From positions 1 to 5,334 of the forward strand of contig CAZZEX010000177.1 of the NCBI GenBank assembly GCA_964653285.1: a stretch of 5,334 nt of DNA, given 5' to 3'. A model generated the notes under the pieces. The model was given only the letters and a program-made list of their open reading frames with translations. It had not been told where the DNA came from and searched no databases. Below, piece after piece: positions 1-5,334 of this stretch. Made by a program: the position numbers and the translations under genes. The first letter of the stretch is position 1; the number at the start of each line of letters is the position of its first letter. This DNA comes from CAZZEX01 sp964653285. Lineage in GTDB: Bacteria; Chloroflexota; Anaerolineae; B4-G1.

Positions 1-44
1 CCATCCCCCATCCTCTTGAGTGAGCGATGGTTTCGGAGGAACGG
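1..44. other. Tail of a preceding cassette, no gene assignable
   Basis: This short stretch lies upstream of the first attC-like site and should be the end of the preceding cassette if the array reading is right. Two plus-strand frames close early, at TGA 17-19 and TGA 21-23, either of which could be the stop of a gene beginning outside the window. The third frame stays open to 127, inside the attC-like site. Too little is visible to name a product. Confidence 0.3.
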
Positions 45-175
45 GTCGCACCAAGGGCTTGCACCTGACGCGGCTGAGCTGCGGCAAACCGAAGGCCACA
101 CGCACCTTCAAGCAGTCTTCCTGCGAAGGTGACTTCCCCGCAGCCGCCGCGCAGGTGAAGCCCAGACCGTTAGGC
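45..175 (+). repeat. attC-like integron recombination site (site 1)
   Basis: The right end carries the core GTTAGGC (169-175), matching the GTTRRRY R' consensus, so recombination would occur after G169. An imperfect inverted repeat precedes it. GGGCTT (55-60), CACCTG (62-67) and CGCGGC (69-74) pair with AAGCCC (158-163), CAGGTG (152-157) and GCCGCG (146-151). G61 and A68 remain unpaired, like the extrahelical bases of folded attC sites. The stem continues with GCTGCGG (78-84) against CCGCAGC (138-144). The left R'' core is degenerate: GTCGCAC at 45-51 is only a guess, so the left boundary is approximate. Size fits known attC sites. The strongest support is the second site at 940-1062, which has the same layout. 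Confidence 0.75.
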
Positions 176-1056
176 CGCTTAAAACATTGAAGATTCAAGA
201 TTTCAGGTCGACAAGAAAGGATACATAATGAGGCTCCCCGACCAACTGAGGGATAACACGGAAACAAAGATATCGCGGCGCATTCTTCTGGAAACTCTGA
301 TCATTTTTGCTTTAACTGTCATCCCATCACTGCTTTGGTCAAGCTTTAAAATCGTTTCTGTATTCTTACCAATCGCCTACCTCCTGATTGAACGCCGATT
401 GAGGAAGCGCCCATGGCCAGAACTCGGTTTTGACTCTCATGGAATCAGACCAGCACTCATTGCCAACTGGTTCCTGATTCTATTAGCCTTGGTGATTCAA
501 CTAACCGTTGCACTGCTTGCGAAAAGCTTCTGGCCTGCTTTCCTGACTCATGTCGAATCCAGGATCCCCCTGTTCGATAGCACACAACTCATCCCGCTTT
601 ACGGTATGTTGATCTTCACAACACTGGGGGAAGAAATGGCTTTCCGCAGTTTGTTTCAAGAACGATTGAGTTGGTTCATCAAGACATCGATCGCCATCCT
701 CGTAGTTTCTGTGATATTTGGCTTGATGCATTGGGCACAAGGTAATCTGGTGGTGACCATTGTCGATGTTGCCCTGGTCGTTTTGGACAGTATCATCTTT
801 GGCATCATCTTTTCGCGGGGAAAAAACCTGTACGTTGCCTGGCTTGCGCATTTCCTTGCCAATGTGGTCGCCATTATGTTTTTGTTTGTGCTTTAAGGCT
901 GAAAGCCCTGCAAAGCAAGTTGCTCAACGACCCAAAGCGGCCCAACACCGGCTGCACCTGACCGCCTTTGGCGTGGGTATGCTGCGGCAATTTGCCCGAG
1001 AAGGAGTCTCCAGGCTTTGTCATCTTGCCAGAATCGGCGGCAGGTGAGCCTTATCG
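170..1056 (+). mobile_element. Complete integron gene cassette with CPBP protease gene
   Basis: The segment between the cleavage points of the two attC-like sites (TTAGGC at 170 to G at 1056) is what an integron integrase would excise as a circle. It holds one plus-strand gene with a short leader and its attC at the 3' end, the standard cassette arrangement and orientation. No promoter is evident in the 52 bases before the gene, so transcription probably comes from upstream, as is usual for cassettes. Its visibly lower GC than the thioesterase/mreB side supports foreign origin. Confidence 0.7.
228..896 (+). CDS. CPBP family intramembrane metalloprotease (CaaX/Abi type)
   Basis: This is a 222-residue polytopic membrane protein with the three conserved CPBP (PF02517) motifs: EEMAFR at 135-140 (EExxxR), FGLMH at 164-168 (FxxxH) and HFLAN at 208-212 (HxxxN). 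In the family these Glu and His residues form the metal-dependent active site within the membrane. Hydrophobic segments lie at about 20-40, 43-55, 78-98, 121-134, 153-168, 176-195 and 200-221. A basic stretch (ERRLRKR, 55-61) probably faces the cytoplasm. The ATG has a good Shine-Dalgarno, AAAGGA at 216-221, 6 bases upstream. The gene is the only one in its cassette. Bacterial homologues include bacteriocin self-immunity proteins and others of unknown substrate; the substrate cannot be told here. All motifs are intact, so an active enzyme is likely. Family assignment is firm, role unknown. Confidence 0.9.
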   Translation: MRLPDQLRDNTETKISRRILLETLIIFALTVIPSLLWSSFKIVSVFLPIAYLLIERRLRKRPWPELGFDSHGIRPALIANWFLILLALVIQLTVALLAKSFWPAFLTHVESRIPLFDSTQLIPLYGMLIFTTLGEEMAFRSLFQERLSWFIKTSIAILVVSVIFGLMHWAQGNLVVTIVDVALVVLDSIIFGIIFSRGKNLYVAWLAHFLANVVAIMFLFVL

Positions 1057-1062
1057 TTAGGC
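940..1062 (+). repeat. attC-like integron recombination site (site 2)
   Basis: The left core GCCCAAC (940-946) fits RYYYAAC (R'') and the right core GTTAGGC (1056-1062) fits GTTRRRY (R'), spanning 123 bp. Inside, GGCT (950-953), CACCTG (955-960) and CCGCC (962-966) pair with AGCC (1047-1050), CAGGTG (1041-1046) and GGCGG (1036-1040). G954 and A961 are unpaired, exactly the positions of the unpaired bases in site 1. Such extrahelical bases guide integrase to the folded bottom strand. The site begins 43 bases after the CPBP stop codon, as expected for the 3' end of a cassette. Confidence 0.85.
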
Positions 1063-1095
1063 GGCAGACGCCAAGTGTTCGGGATACAGATTGAT

Positions 1096-1102
1096 GAGGA
1101 GG
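1096..1102 (+). promoter_or_regulatory. Shine-Dalgarno that fixes the GTG 1111 start
   Basis: GAGGAGG lies 8 bases before GTG 1111, near-ideal spacing. The alternative in-frame GTG at 1075 falls only 12 bases after the attC core and has no purine-rich sequence before it (the preceding bases are CGGCAGACGCCAA). This supports the shorter protein, which begins Met-Thr. Confidence 0.75.
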
Positions 1103-1110
1103 CAAGAACT

Positions 1111-1893
1111 GTGACTCTTATACTCACCCACATAAGCAAGCAGGGAATTGTACACGTGAGCGACTCCAACTTGACAGCAAGCGGTGACACTCCAGCAGGT
1201 GAAAGCCAGAAAACCTTCAAGGTAGAGCATCTTAACGCCGGTCTTACTGTTGCAGGCTCTTACTCAGTCGGAGGAGTCAGGATGAATCATTGGATGAATG
1301 ACTTCATCCAGCAGCAAGTCACCGCGGGGGCCTCTCTCTCCAAGTTCGCACACAATCTGAAAAGTGAACTGGAAACACAGATGTCTCCCAGCGAGAAAGA
1401 GAACGGGAGTATGATACATATTGCGGGCTATGTCGAAGCGAAGAGGAAGTCTCATCCAGAGTTTTGGTTCGTCAGGAATGTCACAGGTATAGATTCCCAC
1501 ACGGGAGAGTATACAGGTACATCAAGCCGTTTCCAGGTAACCGAAGACTTCTGGACTAGGGATTGCCCAAAGAGAAAACTGATGGAATCTTTTCAGACAG
1601 GAGGTTACCAGGTCTACGTTAACGGGTTTGCATCGGGACGTATCGGGTTTGTTTTCCTTCAGCGAGTCATGAATCAGTTCTTCTATAGCATCTGGAGCAA
1701 TCCGAATTGGGCATTCAGACCACCCAGTGCTATTGAAGAAACCGAAATGCTCGTAAAGCTAAACGTTGAGGTCATCGGCACACTCTTCAAACTAAGTGAT
1801 TACCCTGCACCGTTTATTGGTGGGAATATCCAGACCTATGTCATTCCCCAACCCTCAAATGCAGTAACTAAGAGTCCATCGTCTTTGGAGTGA
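1111..1893 (+). CDS. Proteasome-like Ntn-hydrolase, cassette-encoded
   Basis: This gives 260 residues from GTG 1111; an upstream GTG (1075) would add 12 residues but lacks a Shine-Dalgarno. The protein begins Met-Thr and the first 60 residues follow the proteasome beta/HslV pattern: strand TLILTHISKQGIVHVSDSN, then KTFKVEHLN, then a small-residue stretch (GLTVAGSYSVGG) leading into a helix. With the Thr as residue 1, Asp17 falls in VSDS as in proteasome DS/DG, and Lys33 or Lys36 could be the catalytic lysine. SMIHIAGYVE resembles the later SxxxxGY strand of the fold. The C-terminal PAPFIGGNIQTYVI resembles a last strand. It is longer than HslV (about 175) and has an unassigned insert at about 135-210. 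Removal of Met would expose Thr as nucleophile. The fold is inferred from motif layout; peptidase activity and substrate are unknown. The TPR gene follows after 12 bases and is probably co-translated. Confidence 0.65.
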   Translation: MTLILTHISKQGIVHVSDSNLTASGDTPAGESQKTFKVEHLNAGLTVAGSYSVGGVRMNHWMNDFIQQQVTAGASLSKFAHNLKSELETQMSPSEKENGSMIHIAGYVEAKRKSHPEFWFVRNVTGIDSHTGEYTGTSSRFQVTEDFWTRDCPKRKLMESFQTGGYQVYVNGFASGRIGFVFLQRVMNQFFYSIWSNPNWAFRPPSAIEETEMLVKLNVEVIGTLFKLSDYPAPFIGGNIQTYVIPQPSNAVTKSPSSLE

Positions 1894-1905
1894 GGCCTGT
1901 TGGCA

Positions 1906-2421
1906 ATGGAAAACGAATCACAGCTTATTCAAGAGGCAGTCAAAGCACTGCAGGCAAAGGACCGAAACCGTGCTCGTAACATACTGGGCCGCATCATTCG
2001 TGACAACCCCCAAAACGATAAGGCATGGATGTATTTAGCTTTCGCGGTTGACATCCCTGAGCAAAGCCTAGAGTGCTTGCGGCGTGCGGTGGAAATCAAT
2101 CCAGCAAATGGCAAAGCAAAGGAAATGATCAACCGGCTTGAAGCAAAGATACAAGCCCAGACTGCCCAATCGCCGCCAGATTCTTCCAAGCCTACACAAG
2201 AATCATCAAAGCCAACAACAAAAAGCCAAGGCCGTTGTAACTACCCAGACGGGTACTGGCTACGGAGGCGCATGAGACGGGGGCGTTGGCATCCAAGGCT
2301 CTCCTCGGTAGGCGGCTTCGAGGGCATCGAGCACAGGTTGTCCCTGTTTCCGAGCCGTGGAGATGTAGCCGCGGATGGTGCAGAACTGCTTGGCTCCGTC
2401 AACGGTGCGGAATGCGCCTGA
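1906..2421 (+). pseudogene. TPR-repeat protein gene, truncated by IS66
   Basis: Residues 1 to about 80 form helical TPR-like repeats. AVKALQAKDRNRARNILGRIIRDNPQ is followed by WMYLAFAV and LECLRRAVEINPANGKAKEMI, with TPR-type Ala/Leu/Pro spacing. A polar Pro/Ser/Thr/Lys linker follows (about 86-109). Genuine sequence ends near residue 110, where the IS begins at 2237. The remaining frame to TGA 2421 is the transposase gene read backwards, so it is a chimeric tail. ATG 1906 has GAGG 10 bases upstream; TTG 1900 is an alternative start. The gene begins 12 bases after the Ntn-hydrolase stop, and the GGAG overlapping that stop suggests coupled translation. TPRs mediate protein-protein contacts. 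What followed the linker in the intact protein is lost, so the function is unknown. Confidence 0.7.
2237..2250 (+). repeat. IS66 terminal inverted repeat, tnp 3' side
   Basis: GTAACTACCCAGAC matches the reverse complement of the other end (4013-4026) at 13 of 14 positions. It lies just outside the transposase stop codon (TAG on the minus strand, 2262-2260) and marks where the TPR gene is cut. Confidence 0.8.
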
Positions 2422-3966
2422 GACCTTTTGCTTGACCTTGATCATCCGCAGGTCTCGCTCGCCCTGGTTGTTGTCAAAGGGAACACGGAAGTCGTACATG
2501 AAGGCCAGGACTTCCTTTTGGTAGTCCCCGAAGCGATCCAGGAGGTTCTTGGGCGGGGATTGCTTCTGCCTTCCCCGTTCTTCTTGGGCGGAGGGTCGGG
2601 GGGAGGATTGGCCGCGAAGCCGCGTGCCAGGACCTCTGCGTAGCGGTGTTCAAAGTCGGCCAGGAGATCAGCAGACAGGTGGTCTTGAGTCGGGCGAGCT
2701 TGGTCGACAGCGTCCTTGATTTCCAGGAGCAAATCGATCATCTCGGCGGCCCAGGCTTGCTGATATTGCTCGTGGATGAAGATCAGATCGCGTAAGTGAT
2801 GGGCGTTGCACAAGGCATGCGCCCCCTGATGCACCTTGAAATACGAACGCCAGAAATCGTGGACGGCAATTCCGCTCATACGAGGCAGAATGCCCCCGTC
2901 TATCATCGCATCTGACCCTCGCTTGGGGTGGAAGGTGTAGTGAGGCAGAGTTGGGGTACTGGCAACGTGCACCCAGTGGAGCTTGCCCGCAGCACGCAGG
3001 CCGGTTTCGTCACAGTGGACGACGTCTGAATCGCACAACTGGCGCTGGATTTCCTGTGTGGTCGGGGCAACCTCCTCCTCGATGCGACTATTGGCATGGC
3101 GGATGGTGTCCTCTTCCAGGGGATGTCCGTAGAGGTCGCCAAACGTTTCACGGGTGCGGGCCAGAGGGATATGCTGGTAGACATTGAAGTAGGTGGCCTG
3201 GGCTTTGATGCGTGGCCCATACTGAGTTGGCTGGGTCACATCTGAGGGGAACGCGGCAGTGGTGAGTTCGCCACACCGGACAGACCTTGATCTCCGCCCG
3301 ATGCTCGGTGACTTCTACCTCCACGGGCGGCAGATCGAAGACCTGGCGTTTCTCATAGCCGGTGACAGGCACCTCGGCCAGCGATGCGTGGCAGTGATCA
3401 CATTCTGTCACAGGATGGACCTCGACGTGGTTGGGTTGTTCTACCGGCTCCAGGCGTCGCCCGGTGTGGCCAGGCTGCCCGCCGGTCTGCTTCTCACCAG
3501 AGCGTCGCAGACTTCTCGTGCGTGGCACAGAAGGTTTCTCGTACCCGTCGCTGGAGGGTGGCTTGCTGCTGTTGCGGCTGTCTTTGGCCAGCTGATCCCG
3601 CAGCGATTGGATCGTGGCAGCCTGCTCCTGAATCTTGGCTGCCTGTTGTTCCATCGTCTCTTGCTGACGACGAATCACATCAGCCTGTTCATCCAGGCGC
3701 CGGAGGAGCCACTGGACGATGACGGTCAGGGAAGCCAAATCAGGAGGCAATGTCGGAGGAACCGACAGCGACACCATCTCTGCCACGGACAGAGAACTGC
3801 TAGTGGGTTCATCAATCGTCACGTCGTCGCTATGAGAGAGCACCTTGACTCCTGGCCCTGGGGTGAATATTACTTCCATCGCATCACTGCTGGTTGAGAA
3901 GCTGGACTGACTACCCGTATGCACGAGTATTGTACCCAAGTCACGTAAACGCTCTGTCAAAAACAT
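2260..3966 (-). pseudogene. IS66 family transposase (TnpC-like), two frameshifts
   Basis: Read 3966 to 2260, the parts in order are: a Gln-rich coiled coil (DEQADVIRRQQETMEQQAA), the IS66 signature DSRNSSKPPSSDG, GGQPGH, a zinc-finger-like region with CDHC, the DDE catalytic core, and the conserved C-terminus VPFDNNQGERDLRM and YISTARKQG. Likely DDE residues are Asp in HCDETG (3011-3009), Asp in AVHDFW (2858-2856) and Glu in QGERD (2460-2458). The first break lies near 3271-3274, where the expected CPVCG reads CPVW; two bases seem missing, which also removes a zinc-finger Cys. The second lies in the C/G-rich run at 2551-2558, where one base seems missing, separating the catalytic Glu from the rest. 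A start at ATG 3879 would give about 540 residues when repaired, closer to the family's usual size than ATG 3966. It is the only gene of the element and is presumably inactive. Confidence 0.9.
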
Positions 3967-3991
3967 GTCAAATCCGTGTTACATCTCGGAG

Positions 3992-4019
3992 CCCAGGCCC
4001 ATCGGGCATGATGCCTGGG
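3992..4019. repeat. Subterminal inverted repeat in the IS66 end
   Basis: CCCAGGC (3992-3998) pairs with GCCTGGG (4013-4019), and the loop itself contains GCCC/GGGC. The outer arm overlaps the terminal repeat. It may fold in RNA and block transcripts entering the element, or be a transposase contact; neither is shown by the sequence. Confidence 0.45.
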
Positions 4020-4026
4020 TAGTTAC
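4013..4026 (-). repeat. IS66 terminal inverted repeat, tnp 5' side
   Basis: GCCTGGGTAGTTAC is the inverted partner of 2237-2250, with one mismatch. The following bases GATTCGTG do not repeat the sequence left of the element. Confidence 0.8.
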
Positions 4027-4298
4027 GATTCGTGTTTCCTGTTGATACTGCCAAAGTTCTATCCAGTGATCGGTTCTATGAAATAGTGTTCTCAACAAGG
4101 CATGCTTGGCAGCAAATCGCAGCGTCGCTGAACAATATGCTAACGGTTGTGAGTACAGAACTCAATGGACGTGTGTCTTTGGGAGAGGGAGCGCTGGACA
4201 ACATGACTTATGAAGCGGCACAGAACCTTGTGGTTGGACCACAATTCATTCCTCCTGACACTCCAATATTTGCCAGAGAGGTATTGCCCGGGTTATGA
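4027..4298 (+). pseudogene. C-terminal fragment resembling N6-adenine DNA methyltransferase
   Basis: About 90 codons are open from the edge of the IS to TGA 4296-4298. A GTG at 4032 would give 88 residues, but there is no ribosome site and the 5' part of the gene is evidently missing. The recognisable part is LNNMLTVVSTELNGR followed by VSLGEGALDNMTYEAAQNLVV. It resembles the NSTL...E..GR.NLGEGALK...YE segment near the C-terminus of HsdM/type IIG-like N6-adenine methylases. The catalytic NPPY region would lie upstream and is absent. The reading ends abruptly (AREVLPGL) just where composition turns GC-rich, so the 3' end may be lost too. The stop overlaps the next gene's ATG as ATGA, probably by chance. 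It may be the remnant of a restriction-modification gene. The family call is from motif memory only. Confidence 0.55.
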
Positions 4299-4759
4299 AC
4301 AAACAACCTAACTCTCGAATGTGTTTCGTCTGTGGCCTGCAGAACCCGGTCGGGCTGAAACTGGCCTTCTACGAGGACCCCGAGAGCGGGCAGGTGCGGG
4401 CCGAGTTCACCGTGCCCGACGAGTACCAGGGCTACCCCGGCGTCGTCCACGGCGGCATTGTCTCCGCTATTCTGGACGAGGTCTCCGGGCGGGCGGTGCT
4501 GGTGCATGGCTCCGACGAGAACCTGATGGCGACGCTGCGTCTCACCGTCCGCTACCGCCGCCCGACCCCCACCGAGACGCGGCTGACCGCCGTGGGCTGG
4601 GTGGAGCGGATGGGCGGGGTGGGCGCGCGGGTGGCCGGCGAGATCCGCCTGCCCGACGGCACCGTCACCGCCGAGTGCGAATCCGTCCTGACCAACGTGC
4701 CGGAGGAGTTCCGCGCCCAGTGGGAGGAGGAAAAACCATACTGGAAGGTGTATGAGTAG
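4295..4759 (+). CDS. PaaI-like hotdog-fold thioesterase
   Basis: This 154-residue protein has the acyl-CoA thioesterase hotdog pattern. YQGYPGVVHGGIVSAILDEV (residues 44-63) holds the HGG motif at 52-54 and the acidic pair Asp61-Glu62 on the central helix, where the family places its catalytic carboxylate. Beta strands follow (ATLRLTVRYRRPTP, 79-92, and ARVAGEIRLPDG, 111-122). An N-terminal CFVCG (10-14) puts a Cys pair before NPVGL. Members usually hydrolyse acyl-CoA thioesters in the cytoplasm as dimers or tetramers; the substrate cannot be read here. ATG 4295 has only a weak, distant purine run (GAGAGG, 4276-4281); ATG 4319 is an alternative but would remove the conserved-looking start. 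The strong GC bias, unlike the fragment before it, marks a host chromosomal gene. It is convergent with mreB. Confidence 0.85.
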   Translation: MNKQPNSRMCFVCGLQNPVGLKLAFYEDPESGQVRAEFTVPDEYQGYPGVVHGGIVSAILDEVSGRAVLVHGSDENLMATLRLTVRYRRPTPTETRLTAVGWVERMGGVGARVAGEIRLPDGTVTAECESVLTNVPEEFRAQWEEEKPYWKVYE

Positions 4760-4817
4760 CACAAGGCGAGAGACAGGAGGCAAGAGAGCGGCACAGTAGT
4801 ATCTCGTCGAGAAGTAG

Positions 4818-4874
4818 GGGCGGTCTGCCCAGCGCGCCGCCGTGAACAGGCGGCGTTGGGTTGCGAATCCGCCC
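4818..4874. repeat. Long imperfect palindrome between convergent genes
   Basis: Three nested arms are visible: GGGCGG (4818-4823) with CCGCCC (4869-4874), CCCA (4828-4831) with TGGG (4857-4860), and CGCCGCC (4835-4841) with GGCGGCG (4849-4855) around a 7-base loop GTGAACA. It lies 58 bases after the thioesterase stop. It could end plus-strand transcription, though no T-run follows, or be a copy of an interspersed palindromic repeat. Confidence 0.6.
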
Positions 4875-4916
4875 AGCACTGGCGCTTCAGGCTGGTGCGC
4901 CGTCCTCGGTTGACAG

Positions 4917-4942
4917 AAAAAAGTGCGGGGAAACCCTGCGCC
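4917..4942 (-). terminator. Probable rho-independent terminator of mreB
   Basis: On the minus strand GCGCAGGG, loop TTT and CCCCGCAC form a short GC-rich hairpin (4941-4923) with two mismatches. It is followed directly by six Ts (4922-4917). It begins 27 bases after the mreB stop codon, the expected place and orientation. The mismatches make it moderate rather than strong. Confidence 0.55.
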
Positions 4943-4968
4943 TTTCGTCTCCTCAATCGTTTCCGTGC

Positions 4969-5334
4969 TTAGAGACCGGGCACGCTGCGCCGGAGAATCT
5001 CATACTGCTCCAGAGCCCGTCCTGCCCCCAGTGCCACGCAGGCGATGGGAGCGTCGGCCACGTAGGCTGGCACCCCTGTCTCGCGCATGATCAGTTCGTC
5101 CACTTTCCGCAACAGCGCCCCACCACCCACCAGCACCATGCCGCGGTCAATGATGTCCGACGATAGCTCCGGCGGCGTCTTCTCCAACACCGACTTGGTC
5201 ACACTGATCACTGCCGAGAGGGGGTCTGAGAGGGCCTCGGTTACCTCCTCGGAACTGATGGTGATGGTGCGGGGCAGCCCGGCGACCTGATCGCGGCCCT
5301 GCACCTCCATCTGCATTTCCTCCTCCAGCGGCAG
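4969..5334 (-). CDS. mreB: Rod shape-determining protein MreB, C-terminal part
   Basis: The last 121 codons of the gene are present, and the frame is open at the window edge (5334), so the 5' two thirds lie outside. The visible part matches the C-terminal actin-like domain of MreB. VQGRDQVAGLPRTITISSEEV (residues 11-31) leads to PPELSSDIIDRGMVLVGGGALL (54-75), which holds the nucleotide-binding VGGGALL loop. It continues with DELIMRETGVPAYVADAPIACVALGAGRALE (79-109) and a short tail. MreB polymerises with ATP under the membrane and directs lateral cell-wall synthesis or shape. It ends at TAA 4971-4969 and a terminator-like hairpin follows. The neighbouring mreC/mreD would normally be downstream, but here the gene is followed by the convergent thioesterase, so mreB is not followed by mreC here. 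Confidence 0.93.
   Translation of the reverse strand: MPLEEEMQMEVQGRDQVAGLPRTITISSEEVTEALSDPLSAVISVTKSVLEKTPPELSSDIIDRGMVLVGGGALLRKVDELIMRETGVPAYVADAPIACVALGAGRALEQYEILRRSVPGL

Larger units (their letters stand above)
1057..2236 (+). mobile_element. Second integron cassette, truncated by the IS66 element
   Basis: The cassette begins at TTAGGC just after the site-2 cleavage point and runs to the terminal repeat of the insertion sequence at 2237. It contains the Ntn-hydrolase-like gene and the start of a TPR gene, with no attC-like site between them, so both would move as one two-gene cassette. Its own attC would lie beyond the TPR gene and is missing. The right boundary is where the IS begins, not a natural cassette end. 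Confidence 0.6.
2237..4026 (-). mobile_element. IS66-family insertion sequence, single-ORF type, defective
   Basis: The element is 1790 bp, bounded by 14-bp terminal repeats GTAACTACCCAG(A/G)C with one mismatch, and contains only a TnpC-like transposase on the minus strand. IS66 ends typically start GTAA. The absence of the accessory tnpA/tnpB genes and the size suit the ISBst12-like subgroup. IS66 elements normally make 8-bp target duplications, but here the flanks are AGGCCGTT (2229-2236) and GATTCGTG (4027-4034), which do not match. Together with the unrelated flanking genes this points to later rearrangement. The transposase carries two frameshifts, so the copy is probably immobile unless helped in trans. 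Confidence 0.88.

Noticed and set aside
187..198. Small perfect palindrome TTGAA-GA-TTCAA before the CPBP gene
   Set aside because: It is too short and AT-rich to distinguish from chance, and no promoter elements are positioned around it.
922..928. GCTCAAC also fits the RYYYAAC left-core consensus of attC site 2
   Set aside because: The core at 940-946 has better spacing to the inverted-repeat arm, and 922-928 has no matching extension next to the right core.
1075..1110. Upstream GTG start for the Ntn-hydrolase gene
   Set aside because: There is no Shine-Dalgarno before it, it lies almost on the attC core, and the shorter start has an excellent ribosome site and puts Thr at position 2.
2237..2421. 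C-terminal arginine-rich tail of the TPR reading frame
   Set aside because: It is the transposase gene read on the opposite strand beyond the IS end, not conserved coding sequence.
3259..3897. Long plus-strand open frame of 212 codons
   Set aside because: It lies wholly opposite the transposase coding strand and its translation shows no domain-like pattern.
3929..3960. Minus-strand TTGACA and TACAAT as a transposase promoter
   Set aside because: The spacing is 20 bases, longer than the usual 16-18. It would agree with a start at 3879 but is too weak to annotate.
4208..4879. Minus-strand open frame of 223 codons across the thioesterase
   Set aside because: It is a high-GC shadow of the thioesterase gene, His/Pro/Gly/Ala-rich, with no recognisable motif.

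Overview
This window looks like the edge of an integron gene-cassette array that has eroded against a GC-rich bacterial chromosome. The left half (about 1-2236) is of moderate base composition. It holds two attC-like recombination sites (about 45-175 and 940-1062), each ending in GTTAGGC and each with the same imperfect inverted repeat and unpaired G and A. They bracket one complete cassette with a CPBP-family intramembrane protease gene. After the second site comes a second cassette carrying a proteasome-like Ntn-hydrolase gene, followed 12 bases later by a small TPR gene. No integrase gene is in the window; by standard polarity it would lie to the left.

The middle (2237-4026) is an IS66-family insertion sequence of the single-transposase type, on the minus strand. 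It has matching 14-bp ends, but its transposase is broken by two frameshifts. It cuts off the TPR gene. Its other side abuts a fragment (4027-4298) that resembles the C-terminus of an N6-adenine DNA methyltransferase. The 8-bp flanks of the element do not match and the two flanking genes are unrelated, so this is not a simple insertion. Recombination between two IS copies, or an IS-adjacent deletion, is more likely.

The right part (4295-5334) is markedly GC-rich with ordinary host genes: a PaaI-like hotdog thioesterase on the plus strand and, converging on it, the 3' end of mreB on the minus strand. Between them lie a long imperfect palindrome and a probable terminator for mreB. A rod-shape gene, a GC-rich backbone and a single-ORF IS66 element would suit Chloroflexota, but that taxonomic guess rests on general resemblance only.

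The most interesting element is the cassette Ntn hydrolase. If it starts at the GTG with the good Shine-Dalgarno sequence (1111), the second residue is Thr. Numbering from that Thr, an Asp falls at position 17 and Lys at 33 and 36, the layout of the proteasome/HslV active site. Removal of the initiator Met would expose the nucleophile. The TPR gene beside it may be a partner, but it is truncated here.
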